Part shown: positions 43,249-52,982 of the stretch, in pieces
How positions within the stretch are numbered: the first letter of the stretch is position 1
How the letters are laid out: each line of letters begins with the position of its first letter
Source of the DNA: JAAYAO01 sp051133435
Lineage (GTDB): Bacteria > Actinomycetota > Actinomycetes > Propionibacteriales > Propionibacteriaceae
DNA length: 64,000 nucleotides
Direction: 5' to 3'
NCBI RefSeq assembly: GCF_051133435.1
Contig: NZ_JBPGNY010000002.1
Span: 248,001 to 312,000 of the forward strand
Position numbers and translations under genes: made by a program
Notes under the pieces: model-generated
What the model saw: only the letters and a program-made list of their open reading frames with translations
Told to the model about the DNA's origin: nothing
The model's database searches: none

Positions 43249-44322
43249 TCAGGGCGGGGTCAACCGCTGCCAGGCCTGCTCGACATAGGAGTCGTAGGCC
43301 TTTTTGTCACTCTTCGGGTAGATCCAGTAGGTCAGCGCTGTTTTGGCCGATCCGGGACGGTTCTTGGCGCCGAGCCAGAAGATCCGGCCGTCGTCGGTAT
43401 ACCCACTCGCGCGGTACTGACGGGCGTCGCCTCGACTCAGGGTGATCTTCCAGTTCTGCGCCCACTCCTGCTCGACCATCGCGCGCACCCGGTCGGTACC
43501 CCCGTCAGTCGCACCGCAGAGCACCTCACCATCGTCGGTGTACCACTGCAGACCACCCTCGTAGTCCTGCTTGTCCCAACCGGCCGGGCCGATGCACCGG
43601 GCGCCCGACCCGGGGGCGACGTACTCCTCGGTGCCCGAGACCGGTCCGCTGTCTCCCGGGTCCCGCCGCGGGGGCGGCGGCGCCTTGGTGCTCGGGGCGG
43701 GCACCGACGTCGGGATGGGGGTGGGGTCCGGTTCGACCGGCGTGCTGGTCGGCGAACTCTCCGGAGAACTGCTGGGCTCGGAAGACTCGCTGAGCGAAGC
43801 CGACGGTGTCGGCGTACTACTGGCCGATTCCGATTCCGTCGGCTGGGGCTCGTCACTGCGTGAAGGGGCGGCGGTCGGTTCGACGGCCGATTGGCTGGCC
43901 GGGACGGCCACGGTGTCGTCACCCGAGGGCAGGTTGGCGATGATCAGGCCGGCGGCAACCCCGAGCAGAATCACCACCACCGCGCCCAGCAGGATGGCGA
44001 ACCTGCGCTGGCTGCTCTTCCGTGACTGTTGCTCCGGTGACAGCGACCCGGTCGACATCGGCTCGGGCACCGTCGACGGGGTGTGCTCCGGGGGCGGCCC
44101 ATACGCCGGTGCTGCCCCGTACCCGGGCCCACCAGCCCCACCCCGAGAAGCCGGCGGCGTCGGCCGGGCCTGCCGGACGGGGGCGAAGGTCGTGCCCAGA
44201 TAGGAGTTGTCGGGGCCGAAGACGGGGTTGTTGCGCGGCAGTCCGCAGCGCGGGCAGGCAGCGGCGTTCGCCTCGGTGCGTGTGCCGCAGTTGGGACACG
44301 GCAGCGGGCCCGCTTCGTTCAT
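43249..44322 (-). CDS. Zinc-ribbon membrane protein with mucin-like linker
   Basis: 357 residues. An N-terminal zinc ribbon (C-P-N-C then C-P-R-C, 14 residues apart), a Pro/Gly-rich cytosolic part, one transmembrane segment near residue 120, a ~90-residue Ser/Thr/Pro/Glu-rich extracytoplasmic linker and a C-terminal folded domain with two Cys residues (A-R-C-I-G and V-L-C-G). The ATG at 44322 has GAGGGGGAA upstream. Beside the fha-pknB block it may be a substrate or sensor in cell-wall control, but that is only context. Confidence 0.65.
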   Translation of the reverse strand: MNEAGPLPCPNCGTRTEANAAACPRCGLPRNNPVFGPDNSYLGTTFAPVRQARPTPPASRGGAGGPGYGAAPAYGPPPEHTPSTVPEPMSTGSLSPEQQSRKSSQRRFAILLGAVVVILLGVAAGLIIANLPSGDDTVAVPASQSAVEPTAAPSRSDEPQPTESESASSTPTPSASLSESSEPSSSPESSPTSTPVEPDPTPIPTSVPAPSTKAPPPPRRDPGDSGPVSGTEEYVAPGSGARCIGPAGWDKQDYEGGLQWYTDDGEVLCGATDGGTDRVRAMVEQEWAQNWKITLSRGDARQYRASGYTDDGRIFWLGAKNRPGSAKTALTYWIYPKSDKKAYDSYVEQAWQRLTPP

Positions 44323-44511
44323 GCCTGATTCCCCCTCAACCCCACAGTCTGCCCTGTCGTGGACCACATGTCGTCATGCACCCCATCATGCTCCGCCCCG
44401 GCGTTGAATCCATAAGCCCGACGGGGCCGGATTCACGCCTGACTCGGCGGTCTTGGGCCGTGCGGGTGTAATGGCACCGCGACGACTTCATGTCCAGCGC
44501 ACCGGGGCCGA

Positions 44512-44541
44512 TTGGGCATCGGACGGCACTTGGCGCATAAG
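44512..44541 (+). promoter_or_regulatory. Putative promoter of the fhaA operon
   Basis: TTGGGC (44512-44517) and CATAAG (44536-44541) are 18 bases apart, 33 bases upstream of the fhaA ATG. Confidence 0.35.
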
Positions 44542-44573
44542 ATTCGATGCGGATACCTGCGGAAGGAGGGGCT

Positions 44574-45275
44574 ATGGGGGTTTTCGACAAGTTCGAAAAA
44601 CGCCTCGAGGGGGCCGTCAGCGGCGTCTTCGCGCGCGCCTTCAAGGGTGAGGTCGAACCGGTGGAGATCGCCGCCCGATTGACCCGTGAATTGGACGCAG
44701 AGGCCCGTTTGCTGTCTCGCGATCGCCGACTGGTGCCGAACGAGTTCATCGTCGGGCTGTCACCGGCCGACTACGACCGACTGACCCCGTACGGCAAGAC
44801 GCTGACCAGCGAGATCATCCCCGAACTCCGGGCCCACGCCAACCGCAACGGCTACGTCTTCAACGGCCCGATCATGATCCACTTCGAGTACGACGATCAG
44901 TTGCCCACCGGGCGATTCACCGTCGCCTCCGAGGCCGTCGCCGGGGTGTCGGGTGCACCCGAAGCCGGCACCCAGCGCGCCCGTCTGGTGCTCGAGGTCA
45001 ACGGCATGCGCCATCCGCTCACCCCACCCGGGTTCACCATCGGACGTGGTTCGGCGGCCGACCTGCGGGTCAACGATCCGGGCATTTCGCGCGAGCACGC
45101 CCGCATCGAGGTGGGTGAGGACGACGGACGCCTGCGGATCGAGATCGTCGACCTGGGCTCCACCAACGGCATTACGGTCGACGGTCAGCGGGTCACGCGG
45201 GTCGACCTGCGCGAGGGGTCGCGCATCGAGATCGGCTCGACCCGGATGCTGGTCCACGCACCTGCGGGAGCTTAA
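44574..45275 (+). CDS. fhaA: FHA domain protein FhaA
   Basis: 233 residues. The N-terminal ~110 residues are the DUF3662 domain typical of FhaA (K-F-E-K-R-L-E-G, A-R-L-T-R-E-L-D), and the C-terminal ~85 are an FHA domain (F-T-I-G-R-G, S-R-E-H-A, D-L-G-S-T-N-G) that binds phosphothreonine. The long Pro-rich linker of mycobacterial FhaA is nearly absent. It recruits PknB-phosphorylated proteins and MviN in cell-wall synthesis in mycobacteria. GGAAGGAGGGG precedes the ATG. Confidence 0.92.
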   Translation: MGVFDKFEKRLEGAVSGVFARAFKGEVEPVEIAARLTRELDAEARLLSRDRRLVPNEFIVGLSPADYDRLTPYGKTLTSEIIPELRAHANRNGYVFNGPIMIHFEYDDQLPTGRFTVASEAVAGVSGAPEAGTQRARLVLEVNGMRHPLTPPGFTIGRGSAADLRVNDPGISREHARIEVGEDDGRLRIEIVDLGSTNGITVDGQRVTRVDLREGSRIEIGSTRMLVHAPAGA

Positions 45276-45748
45276 TGAGCGAGCTGGCCGTCACGGCACT
45301 GAAAGTGCTGCTTCTGGCGCTGATCTGGGCATTCATTTTGTCGGTCGGCGGGGTGATCCGTACCGACTTGTTCGGACGGACCGTGCCGCGCTCCGACCTA
45401 CCCGAGATCGAGGCGCCGAAGGGGTCCGGCCGATCCCGTAAACGCCGCGGCCGCAAGAACCGCGCCACCGAGCTGGTGGTCACCAGCGGCACCGGTCAAC
45501 GCGCCGACCTGAGTTCGGCACCGATTCTGATCGGCCGCAACAACGAGTGCCAGATCAAACTCGATGCCGACGACTACGTCTCGACCAGACACGCGCGGGT
45601 CAACAACAGCACCGACGGCTGGTACATCGAAGACCTCGGCTCGACCAACGGCACCTACGTCAACGGCCAGCGCATCACCGTCCCCACCCTGATCAGCCCG
45701 GACGACACGGTGCGGATCGGGCGCACCACGATGAAACTCGAGGCCTGA
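45275..45748 (+). CDS. fhaB: FHA domain protein FhaB (FipA-like)
   Basis: 157 residues. One N-terminal transmembrane helix, a basic linker, then an FHA domain (L-I-G-R-N-N-E, S-T-R-H-A, L-G-S-T-N-G-T-Y-V-N). The mycobacterial homologue FipA contacts FtsZ/FtsQ. It overlaps fhaA by one base and precedes pstP by one base. Confidence 0.92.
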   Translation: MSELAVTALKVLLLALIWAFILSVGGVIRTDLFGRTVPRSDLPEIEAPKGSGRSRKRRGRKNRATELVVTSGTGQRADLSSAPILIGRNNECQIKLDADDYVSTRHARVNNSTDGWYIEDLGSTNGTYVNGQRITVPTLISPDDTVRIGRTTMKLEA

Positions 45749-45749
45749 A

Positions 45750-47447
45750 ATGGCGTGGCGGTTTCAGTTCGTGGCCCATTCCGAGATCGGCTTGGTCCGC
45801 AAGAACAATCAGGACTCGGGGTATGCCACCGAGTCGCTGTTGGTGGTGGCCGACGGAATGGGCGGTGCGGCCGCCGGTGACCTGGCCTCGGCTGCCGCGG
45901 TCGACCGGATCCGCCGGATCACGGCCCGCGAAGCCACCGGCACCGCGGACGAACCCGAGGCCACCGACGACCCGCTCGATACCGAGGACGAACCGTCCGA
46001 CACCACCGAGACCGCCTCCGCAGAGCCGACAGGTGCAGCACAGGCCGAAACAGAACTGACCGACGCCGACGAGGACGAAGACGGCGAGAGCAAGGAAGAC
46101 CGCCCCAACCCCTGGGCCACCGACCGCGACGCTTCGGCCGCCGAGCAGACCCTGGTGCTGCTGGCCGGGGCGATCAGCCGGGCCAACGACAGCCTGGCCG
46201 ACCTGATCGCCGACGACCACGCCCTGGACGGGATGGGCACCACGGTGTCGGCGGTGATGCTGACCGATCGGCAGTACGCGGTCGCCCACATCGGCGACTC
46301 GCGCATCTACCTGTTGCGTGACGGCACCCTGCACCGGCTCACCCACGACCATTCCTGGGTGCAGTCGCTGGTCGACGAAGGCCGTCTGACCGAGGAGGAG
46401 GCCACCTATCACCCGCACCGCTCGCTGCTGTTGCGGGTGCTGAACGGCCAACCGCAGTACGACCCCGACCTCAGCCTGCACGAGGCCCAGTTGGGTGACC
46501 GGCTGCTGATCTGTTCGGACGGGTTGTGCGGCTTCGTCCCCGACGAGGTGCTCGAAGACCGGCTGTTGGAGGCCGATCCGGACGAGGCGATGACCCGGCT
46601 GGTCAAGGACGCCCACCTGGCCGGTGGCTCCGACAACATCACGATCATCCTCGCCGACCTGGTCGACGAACCGGCCGGCGCCCTGGAACCGGTGGTGTTG
46701 GGCGCGGCCATCGACCGGGACATTCCCAGCGTGGGGGCCCGGCCGAAGGTCGATCTCGGCGACGACCGTCCCGGAGCACCACCGACCCTGGACGAACAGG
46801 GCAATCCGATACCGGCCGCACCCGCCCCGAAGCGCCGCGGCGACCCCGAGGAGGAGCGTTACGCCCCCCGGCGCGCCCCATCCTGGCGTCGGCGCTGGGG
46901 CCGGGCGGTGTTGGTGATTCTGGCGATCGTGCTGGTGATCGGCGGTGGCGTCGGCGGCACCTACGCCTGGGCCCGCACCCAGTACTTCGTCGCCCCCGAC
47001 CAGGAGCGGGTGGGCATCTACCGGGGCCTGAACGAGCAGTTCGGCTCCTACCGGCTGAATGAACTGCACGAGTCGCACGACATCAACATCGCCGACCTGC
47101 CGAACCGGTTCCGCAACCAGTTGGACGGCGGGATCGCCGCCGACAACCTGGACGGCGCCCGGGCCACGGTCGACGAACTGCGCAGCGCGGCCGATTTCTG
47201 CCGCCAGGTGCGGGCCGAACGGGAAAGCACCCCCACCAAGAGCCCGACGAACAGTCCGACCGGCAGCCCGTCCACCAGCCCGACCGGTAGCCCCAGCGGC
47301 ACCCCGCAGGCGTCCACCTCCCCCTCGACGCCGCAGCCGTCCGGGAGCCCACAGCCGTCCGGCAGCCCCTCGGCCGGCCCCAGCCAGAAGCCCGAACCGT
47401 CCCCCACCGGCGGCCCGCCGCCCTATCTGGACAAGAGCGACTGCTGA
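45750..47447 (+). CDS. pstP: PP2C-type Ser/Thr phosphatase PstP
   Basis: 565 residues. Catalytic domain with metal-binding Asp22 (N-N-Q-D), Asp35 (A-D-G-M-G-G), G-D-S-R near residue 182, Asp257 (S-D-G-L) and Asp295 (S-D-N), then a transmembrane helix (~385-407), an extracytoplasmic helical stretch and a Thr/Pro/Ser-rich tail. The catalytic domain contains an unusual acidic insertion of about 70 residues (about 62-130). It removes phosphate from PknB and its substrates. The tail ends four residues after P-P-Y-L-D-K. The stop overlaps the rodA ATG. Confidence 0.92.
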   Translation: MAWRFQFVAHSEIGLVRKNNQDSGYATESLLVVADGMGGAAAGDLASAAAVDRIRRITAREATGTADEPEATDDPLDTEDEPSDTTETASAEPTGAAQAETELTDADEDEDGESKEDRPNPWATDRDASAAEQTLVLLAGAISRANDSLADLIADDHALDGMGTTVSAVMLTDRQYAVAHIGDSRIYLLRDGTLHRLTHDHSWVQSLVDEGRLTEEEATYHPHRSLLLRVLNGQPQYDPDLSLHEAQLGDRLLICSDGLCGFVPDEVLEDRLLEADPDEAMTRLVKDAHLAGGSDNITIILADLVDEPAGALEPVVLGAAIDRDIPSVGARPKVDLGDDRPGAPPTLDEQGNPIPAAPAPKRRGDPEEERYAPRRAPSWRRRWGRAVLVILAIVLVIGGGVGGTYAWARTQYFVAPDQERVGIYRGLNEQFGSYRLNELHESHDINIADLPNRFRNQLDGGIAADNLDGARATVDELRSAADFCRQVRAERESTPTKSPTNSPTGSPSTSPTGSPSGTPQASTSPSTPQPSGSPQPSGSPSAGPSQKPEPSPTGGPPPYLDKSDC

Positions 47448-48838
47448 TGCCTGATTCGGTGGTGGTGTATCGCAAACGTCGCAACATCGAGTTGTTGATG
47501 ATGGTTCTGGCTGCCGCTTTGGGATTGGCCTGCTACACGGTGCTGTACCTGAACCTCACCGGTGCGGTGCCCGACAACCTGCCGGTGGTGGCCGCGATCT
47601 GGCTGGCCGTGCCGGTGGTGCTGAACATCATCGTGCGTTGGCGCCTGCCCTATGCCGACCCGGTTTTCCTGCCGGTGGTGATCGCCCTGCACGGGTTCGG
47701 GCTGGTGATGATCCACCGGATCGACCTGATCAACGAACCGGCCACCCACGACGCCGAGAAACAACTGCTGTGGGCGGTACTGGGGGTCGCGCTGTTCATC
47801 GCGGTACTGGTGTTCATCCGCGACCACCGTCCCCTGCAGGGGTTCACCTATCTGCTGTTCCTGGCCGGTATGGGCCTGATGCTGCTGCCGCTGCTGCCGT
47901 TCATCGGCTCGGAGATCTACGGCGCCCGCATCTGGATCCAGGTCGGCCCGTTCAGCTTCCAGCCCGCCGAGGTGGCCAAGGTCGTGCTGACGCTGGCCTT
48001 CGCGGCCTACCTGAACGAGAAACGGGACGTGCTGGCGCTGGCCGGCAAACGCATCCTCGGCATCGACCTGCCGCGGGCCCGCGACCTGGGCCCGATCCTG
48101 CTGATGTGGGCGGCCAGTCTGGTGGTGTTGGTGTTCCAGAAGGACCTGGGCACCTCACTGTTGTTCTTCGGCTTGTTCGTGGTGATGCTATACGTCTCCA
48201 CCGAACGTCCGGGCTGGGCGATTCTGGGTGCGCTGCTGTTCATCGGCGGCGCGCTGGCGGTGTATTTCATGGCCCAGGCCGGTGTCGACCAGTTCAACCA
48301 CATCACCCGGCGGTTCAGTTCCTGGCTCGACCCGTTCTCCGATTTCGACGGCAACCGGCAGGTGATCAACGCCCAATTCGGCTTGGCCTGGGGCGGCCTG
48401 CTGGGCGCCGGCCTGGGGATGGGACGGCCGGGCCTGACCACCTTCGCCAAGTCGGACATGATCGCCGCGGCGATCGGTGAGGAACTCGGCATCATCGGCC
48501 TGATGGCGGTGATCGTCCTGTACGGGGTGATCGTGGCCCGCGGCCTGCGCACCGCGCTGGCGTCCAAGGACGACTTCGGCAAGCTGCTGGCGGCCGGTTT
48601 GTCGTTCACCTTCGCGCTGCAGGTGTTCATCATCGTCGGCGGGGTCACCCGGCTGTTGCCGCTGACCGGTCTGACCACCCCGTTCATGTCCCAGGGCGGC
48701 TCCTCGCTGATCGCGAACTGGGTGATCGTGGCGCTGCTGATGGTGATCTCGCACCACGCCCGCAAACCGGTGGCGGTCGCCTCGTCGGCCGACCTGGCCG
48801 GCGACACCACCCAGATCGTGTCGAGGGCGGCCTCATGA
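47447..48838 (+). CDS. rodA: SEDS family peptidoglycan polymerase (RodA/FtsW)
   Basis: 463 residues with about 11-12 transmembrane helices. SEDS signatures include F-Q-P-A-E-V-A-K, Q-K-D-L-G-T-S-L and the C-terminal T-P-F-M-S-Q-G-G-S-S. Position between pstP and pbpA matches rodA of other actinobacteria rather than ftsW. It polymerises glycan strands together with PbpA. ATG 47447 overlaps the pstP stop. Confidence 0.92.
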   Translation: MPDSVVVYRKRRNIELLMMVLAAALGLACYTVLYLNLTGAVPDNLPVVAAIWLAVPVVLNIIVRWRLPYADPVFLPVVIALHGFGLVMIHRIDLINEPATHDAEKQLLWAVLGVALFIAVLVFIRDHRPLQGFTYLLFLAGMGLMLLPLLPFIGSEIYGARIWIQVGPFSFQPAEVAKVVLTLAFAAYLNEKRDVLALAGKRILGIDLPRARDLGPILLMWAASLVVLVFQKDLGTSLLFFGLFVVMLYVSTERPGWAILGALLFIGGALAVYFMAQAGVDQFNHITRRFSSWLDPFSDFDGNRQVINAQFGLAWGGLLGAGLGMGRPGLTTFAKSDMIAAAIGEELGIIGLMAVIVLYGVIVARGLRTALASKDDFGKLLAAGLSFTFALQVFIIVGGVTRLLPLTGLTTPFMSQGGSSLIANWVIVALLMVISHHARKPVAVASSADLAGDTTQIVSRAAS

Positions 48839-50271
48839 ACGTACCCATCCGCCGCGTCGCGATCGTCGCGATGATCATGTTCCTGGCGTTGCTGATCAAC
48901 GTCACCCAGATCTCGGTCTTCCAGGCACCGGGGCTCAACGCCCACCCGATGAACCGCCGGGCCCGCGACGCCGAGTTCGCCCAGGACCGCGGCCCGATCA
49001 TCGCCGGCGGCGAGCCGATCGCCGAATCGGTGAAGGTCGACTCCCGCTTCGCCTTCCAGCGCACCTACCCCAACGGCCCGCTGTACGCCCCGGTGACCGG
49101 CTACTTCTCCTACGACCACGCCTCGGTCGGGCTGGAGGCCGCCTACACCGAAGAATTGGCCGGCACCGCCTCGTCGCTGTTCGTCCGCCGGATGGTCGAC
49201 CTGGTCACCGGACGCAAACCCAAGGGCGCCAGCGTGGAGACCACGATCGTGCCCGGCGCCCAGCGGGTCGCCGCCGAACGTCTCGGCAACCGCAAGGGGG
49301 CGGTGGTCGCGATCGATCCCGACACCGGCGCGGTGCTGGCGATGGTCACCCACCCCAGCTACGACCCGAACGCCATCGCCGGCCACGACATCGCCACCGC
49401 CGACGAGAACTACCGCAAGTTGGCCGACGATCCGGGACGTCCGATGGCGAACCGGGCGACCCGCGAGATCTACCCGCCGGGTTCGGTGTTCAAACTGGTC
49501 ACCGCCGCCGCGGCCCTCGAGAACGGCATGGAGCCGAACACCCAGGTCGAATCGCCGGCCTCACTCACCCTGCCGAACACCAACACCCAACTCGGTAACT
49601 CCACCAACTGCGGCGGGTCGAAGGTCACCATCGACAAGGCCCTGCAGACCTCGTGCAATACCGCCTTCGCCAATATCGGCCTCGACCTGGGTGCCGACGC
49701 GCTGCGCGAGCAGGCGATCAAGTTCGGCTTCGGCAAAGAACCGCTGCCCGACCTGGACGCGGTGGCCAGCCGCTTTCCCGACGACATGGACGGCGCCCAG
49801 TTGGCGATGAGTTCGATCGGCCAGTACGAGGTGGCCACCAGCCCCCTGCAGATGGCGATGGTCACCGCCGGGATCGCCAACGACGGGGTGGTGATGGAGC
49901 CGTACGTGGTGAACACCGTCCGGGCCCCCAACCTGACCCCGCTGTACACCCACCAGCCCCGCGAGATGCCGCGGGCGATGACCACCGACAACGCCCGCAA
50001 ACTGCAGGACATGATGGTCAACGTGGTCGAGTCGGGCACCGGCACCAACGCCCGGTTGTCCGGGGTGCGGGTCGGTGGCAAGACCGGTACCGCCCAGTCG
50101 GCCCCGGAACGTCCGCCCTACGCCTGGTTCGTCGCCTTCGGTGAGGTCGACGGCCGCAAGGTCGCGGTGGCGGTGTTCGTGGAAGAGGCCGACATTCCCC
50201 GCAACGACATCGCCGGCGGGCGCCTGGCCGCGCCCATCGCCCGCGCCGTGATACAGGAGCTGCTGCAGTGA
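48835..50271 (+). CDS. pbpA: Penicillin-binding protein PbpA (class B transpeptidase)
   Basis: 478 residues. An N-terminal membrane anchor (~7-26), then the transpeptidase domain: S-V-F-K (Ser217, Lys220), S-C-N (Ser273) and G-K-T-G-T-A-Q. It cross-links peptidoglycan, partner of the adjacent SEDS protein. It overlaps rodA by four bases. Confidence 0.93.
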   Translation: MNVPIRRVAIVAMIMFLALLINVTQISVFQAPGLNAHPMNRRARDAEFAQDRGPIIAGGEPIAESVKVDSRFAFQRTYPNGPLYAPVTGYFSYDHASVGLEAAYTEELAGTASSLFVRRMVDLVTGRKPKGASVETTIVPGAQRVAAERLGNRKGAVVAIDPDTGAVLAMVTHPSYDPNAIAGHDIATADENYRKLADDPGRPMANRATREIYPPGSVFKLVTAAAALENGMEPNTQVESPASLTLPNTNTQLGNSTNCGGSKVTIDKALQTSCNTAFANIGLDLGADALREQAIKFGFGKEPLPDLDAVASRFPDDMDGAQLAMSSIGQYEVATSPLQMAMVTAGIANDGVVMEPYVVNTVRAPNLTPLYTHQPREMPRAMTTDNARKLQDMMVNVVESGTGTNARLSGVRVGGKTGTAQSAPERPPYAWFVAFGEVDGRKVAVAVFVEEADIPRNDIAGGRLAAPIARAVIQELLQ

Positions 50272-50320
50272 ACCGCCGTTACCATTCAGTGTCAGTGCAA
50301 CTTCCGAGGAGGGAAGCCCG

Positions 50321-52303
50321 ATGACCGAACCCACAGTGTTGGGCGGCCGCTACGAGGTCGGGGACCAACTCGGCAGAGGAGGCATGGCGGAGGTTCGTCG
50401 TGCCCTGGACACCCGCCTGGGCCGCCAGGTCGCGGTCAAGCGGCTGCGGGTCGACCTGGCCGGTGATTCCACCTTCCAGGCGCGGTTCCGCCGTGAGGCC
50501 CAGTCGGCCGCCGGGCTGAACCACCCGAACATCGTGTCGGTCTACGACACCGGCGAGGAGCCCGACCCGAGCACCGGGGTGTCGGTGCCCTACATCGTGA
50601 TGGAGTTGGTCGAGGGCCACACCCTGCGCGACATCCTGCGCCAGGGCCGCAAGATCCTGCCCGAGCGGGCCTTGGAGCTGGCCCAGGGCGTGCTGGACGC
50701 GTTGGATTATTCCCACCGCGCCGGCATCGTGCACCGCGACATCAAGCCCGCGAACGTGATGCTGACCCCCTCGGGTCAGGTCAAGGTGATGGACTTCGGT
50801 ATCGCCCGGGCGGTGGCCGACACCTCGGCGACGATGACCCAGACCGCGGCGGTGATCGGCACGGCGCAGTACCTGTCGCCCGAGCAGGCCCGCGGCGAGA
50901 AGGTGGACGCGCGTTCCGACCTGTACTCGGCCGGCTGCCTGTTGTTCGAACTGCTCACCGGACGGCCCCCCTTCGTCGGGGATTCGCCGGTGTCGGTGGC
51001 CTACCAGCATGTGCGTGAGGAGCCGGTGCCGCCGAGCCAGATCGACCCGGTGATCGACCGGTCGATCGACGCGGTGGTGCTGAAGTCGCTGGCCAAGGAT
51101 CCTGCCGAGCGCTACCAGAGCGCCCGCGAGATGCGCGACGACATCGCCCGGGTGCTGGCCGGTGAGGCGGTCACCACCGCCCTGCCGCCGTCCCCGGTGG
51201 TTCCGGTGCCGGTTCCCGAGCAGCCGACCCGGGTGGTCTCCCCCGAGCCCGCCCCGGTGGTGCACGAGGAGGAGATCGACGAAGACCTCGACGACGAGGA
51301 CGAGGAGGAAGAGGGCAAGAGCCGTACCGGCCTGTGGGTCGGGCTGGGCATCCTCGCCGTCCTGTTGGTCGCCGGTCTGGTGTTCGCGCTCTACATGTTC
51401 ACCCGTCCGGCCGAGCCGCCGCCGGCCAAGATGGTCGCGGTGCCGGCGGTGATCGGGCAGACCGAACAGCAGGCCACCAACACCCTCGAGGGGGTGGGGC
51501 TGAAGGTGAAGGTCGAACAGGTGCAGGAGGCCGACGACTCCTCGGTGGGTCAGGTGATCGACCAGCAGCCGGCCGCCCAGCAGGAGGTCGAGGAGGGCTC
51601 CACCGTCACCATCACGGTCAACGTCGGCCCGGAGAAGTTCGAGATTCCGGGCGGTTTGGTGGGCAAGTCACGTGAGGAAGTGCGCAAGATCCTCAACGAG
51701 GCCGGGTTCACCAACATCAAGGAGGAGGCCTCGACCAGTGAGCCCGCCGAGGCCAAGAAGGACGAGGTGCTGTCGGTCGATCCGTCCAGCGGGTCGGTCA
51801 CCAAGGACACCGAGTTCACCGTGGTCTACGCCACCGGCATGACCCAGGTACCGAACTGGGTCGGCAAGAGCCGCGACGAGGTCGAGTCGCAGGCCGCCGA
51901 GGCCGGGTTGGAGGTGACCTTCGAGGAGGCCGAGAGCGAGCAGCCGCCCGGCACGGTGGTCAAGACCGACCCGGGCGCGGGCACCCAGGTACCGAAGGGC
52001 AGCAGCGTCAAGGCAACGGTGGCGGTCGAGCCGAAGACCGTCGCGGTGCCGAACTGGATCGGGCAGACCCGCAATGCGGTGCAGAACCAGGCCAATGAGC
52101 TCGGGCTGAAGGTGGAGTTCGCCGAGGAGGAGAGCGACGCCCCGGCCGGCACGGTGATCCGCACCGAGCCCGAAAGCGGTGCCCAGGTCGACAAGGGCAG
52201 CACGGTGAAGGTTGTGCTGGCGATTCCGAAACAGGAGCCGCCGGAGGACCCGACGCCGAGCGAGGACCCGACCGGCGATCCGACCGACGAACCGACCCCG
52301 TGA
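50321..52303 (+). CDS. pknB: PASTA Ser/Thr protein kinase PknB
   Basis: 660 residues. Kinase domain 10-280: G-x-G loop, Lys40, H-R-D-I-K-P-A-N (Asp140), D-F-G (Asp158-Gly160), activation loop with T-M-T-Q-T, A-P-E-equivalent S-P-E. One transmembrane helix at ~339-361, then four PASTA repeats (about 370-437, 438-504, 505-571, 572-640) and a Pro/Asp/Thr tail. It senses muropeptides/lipid II and controls cell-wall growth. GAGGAGGGAAG precedes the ATG. No pknA-like second kinase is present in this cluster. Confidence 0.95.
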   Translation: MTEPTVLGGRYEVGDQLGRGGMAEVRRALDTRLGRQVAVKRLRVDLAGDSTFQARFRREAQSAAGLNHPNIVSVYDTGEEPDPSTGVSVPYIVMELVEGHTLRDILRQGRKILPERALELAQGVLDALDYSHRAGIVHRDIKPANVMLTPSGQVKVMDFGIARAVADTSATMTQTAAVIGTAQYLSPEQARGEKVDARSDLYSAGCLLFELLTGRPPFVGDSPVSVAYQHVREEPVPPSQIDPVIDRSIDAVVLKSLAKDPAERYQSAREMRDDIARVLAGEAVTTALPPSPVVPVPVPEQPTRVVSPEPAPVVHEEEIDEDLDDEDEEEEGKSRTGLWVGLGILAVLLVAGLVFALYMFTRPAEPPPAKMVAVPAVIGQTEQQATNTLEGVGLKVKVEQVQEADDSSVGQVIDQQPAAQQEVEEGSTVTITVNVGPEKFEIPGGLVGKSREEVRKILNEAGFTNIKEEASTSEPAEAKKDEVLSVDPSSGSVTKDTEFTVVYATGMTQVPNWVGKSRDEVESQAAEAGLEVTFEEAESEQPPGTVVKTDPGAGTQVPKGSSVKATVAVEPKTVAVPNWIGQTRNAVQNQANELGLKVEFAEEESDAPAGTVIRTEPESGAQVDKGSTVKVVLAIPKQEPPEDPTPSEDPTGDPTDEPTP

Positions 52304-52315
52304 GTTGAACCCGCG

Positions 52316-52960
52316 ATGACCCGCATTCTGGTGATCGACAACTACGACTCGTTCGTTTACAACCTGGTGCAGTACCTGGCCCAGATCGGCGCCGAGGTGG
52401 ATGTGTGGCGCAATGACGACCCGCGCTTCGCCGAGCCGGGCTGGCAGGAGGGTTACGACGGCATCCTGCTGTCGCCGGGCCCCGGGGCGCCCGAGGACGC
52501 CGGGGTGTGCATTGAGGTGGCCCGGTCGATGGCCGGTGTACTGCCGGTGTTCGGGGTCTGCCTGGGGCTGCAGGCGATCTGCGTGGCCTTCGGCGGACGT
52601 GTCGATCGGGCCGACGAACTGCGCCACGGCAAGACCTCACCGATCGGCCACGACGGGGCCGGGGTGTTCGCCGGGTTGGCGAACCCGTTCACCGCGACCC
52701 GCTATCACTCCCTGGTGGCGGTCGAGGTACCGGACGAGTTGGTGGTGACCTCATGGGTGGTCGATGCCGACGGTGCCCGTGAGGACCTGGTGATGGGGGT
52801 GCGGCACCGTGAGTTGCCGATCGAGGCGGTGCAATTCCACCCCGAGTCGGTGCTCACCGAGGGTGGCTATCAGATGTTGGCGAACTGGTTGGTGGCCTGC
52901 GGGGACGCCGCAGCCCCCGAGCGCGCCGCCGGGCTCAGCCCGCTGATGTCGGCGCAGTGA
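52316..52960 (+). CDS. Glutamine amidotransferase of anthranilate/aminodeoxychorismate synthase
   Basis: 214 residues, class I amidotransferase with nucleophile Cys82 in G-V-C-L-G-L-Q, oxyanion G-P-G-A-P and the C-terminal H-P-E-S pair. It supplies ammonia from glutamine to TrpE- or PabB-type partners. It is the TrpG/PabA gene typically found next to pknB in actinobacteria; trpG or pabA cannot be told apart here. Confidence 0.9.
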   Translation: MTRILVIDNYDSFVYNLVQYLAQIGAEVDVWRNDDPRFAEPGWQEGYDGILLSPGPGAPEDAGVCIEVARSMAGVLPVFGVCLGLQAICVAFGGRVDRADELRHGKTSPIGHDGAGVFAGLANPFTATRYHSLVAVEVPDELVVTSWVVDADGAREDLVMGVRHRELPIEAVQFHPESVLTEGGYQMLANWLVACGDAAAPERAAGLSPLMSAQ

Positions 52961-52982
52961 TCATCACTGCGGTGCGCGGTCG

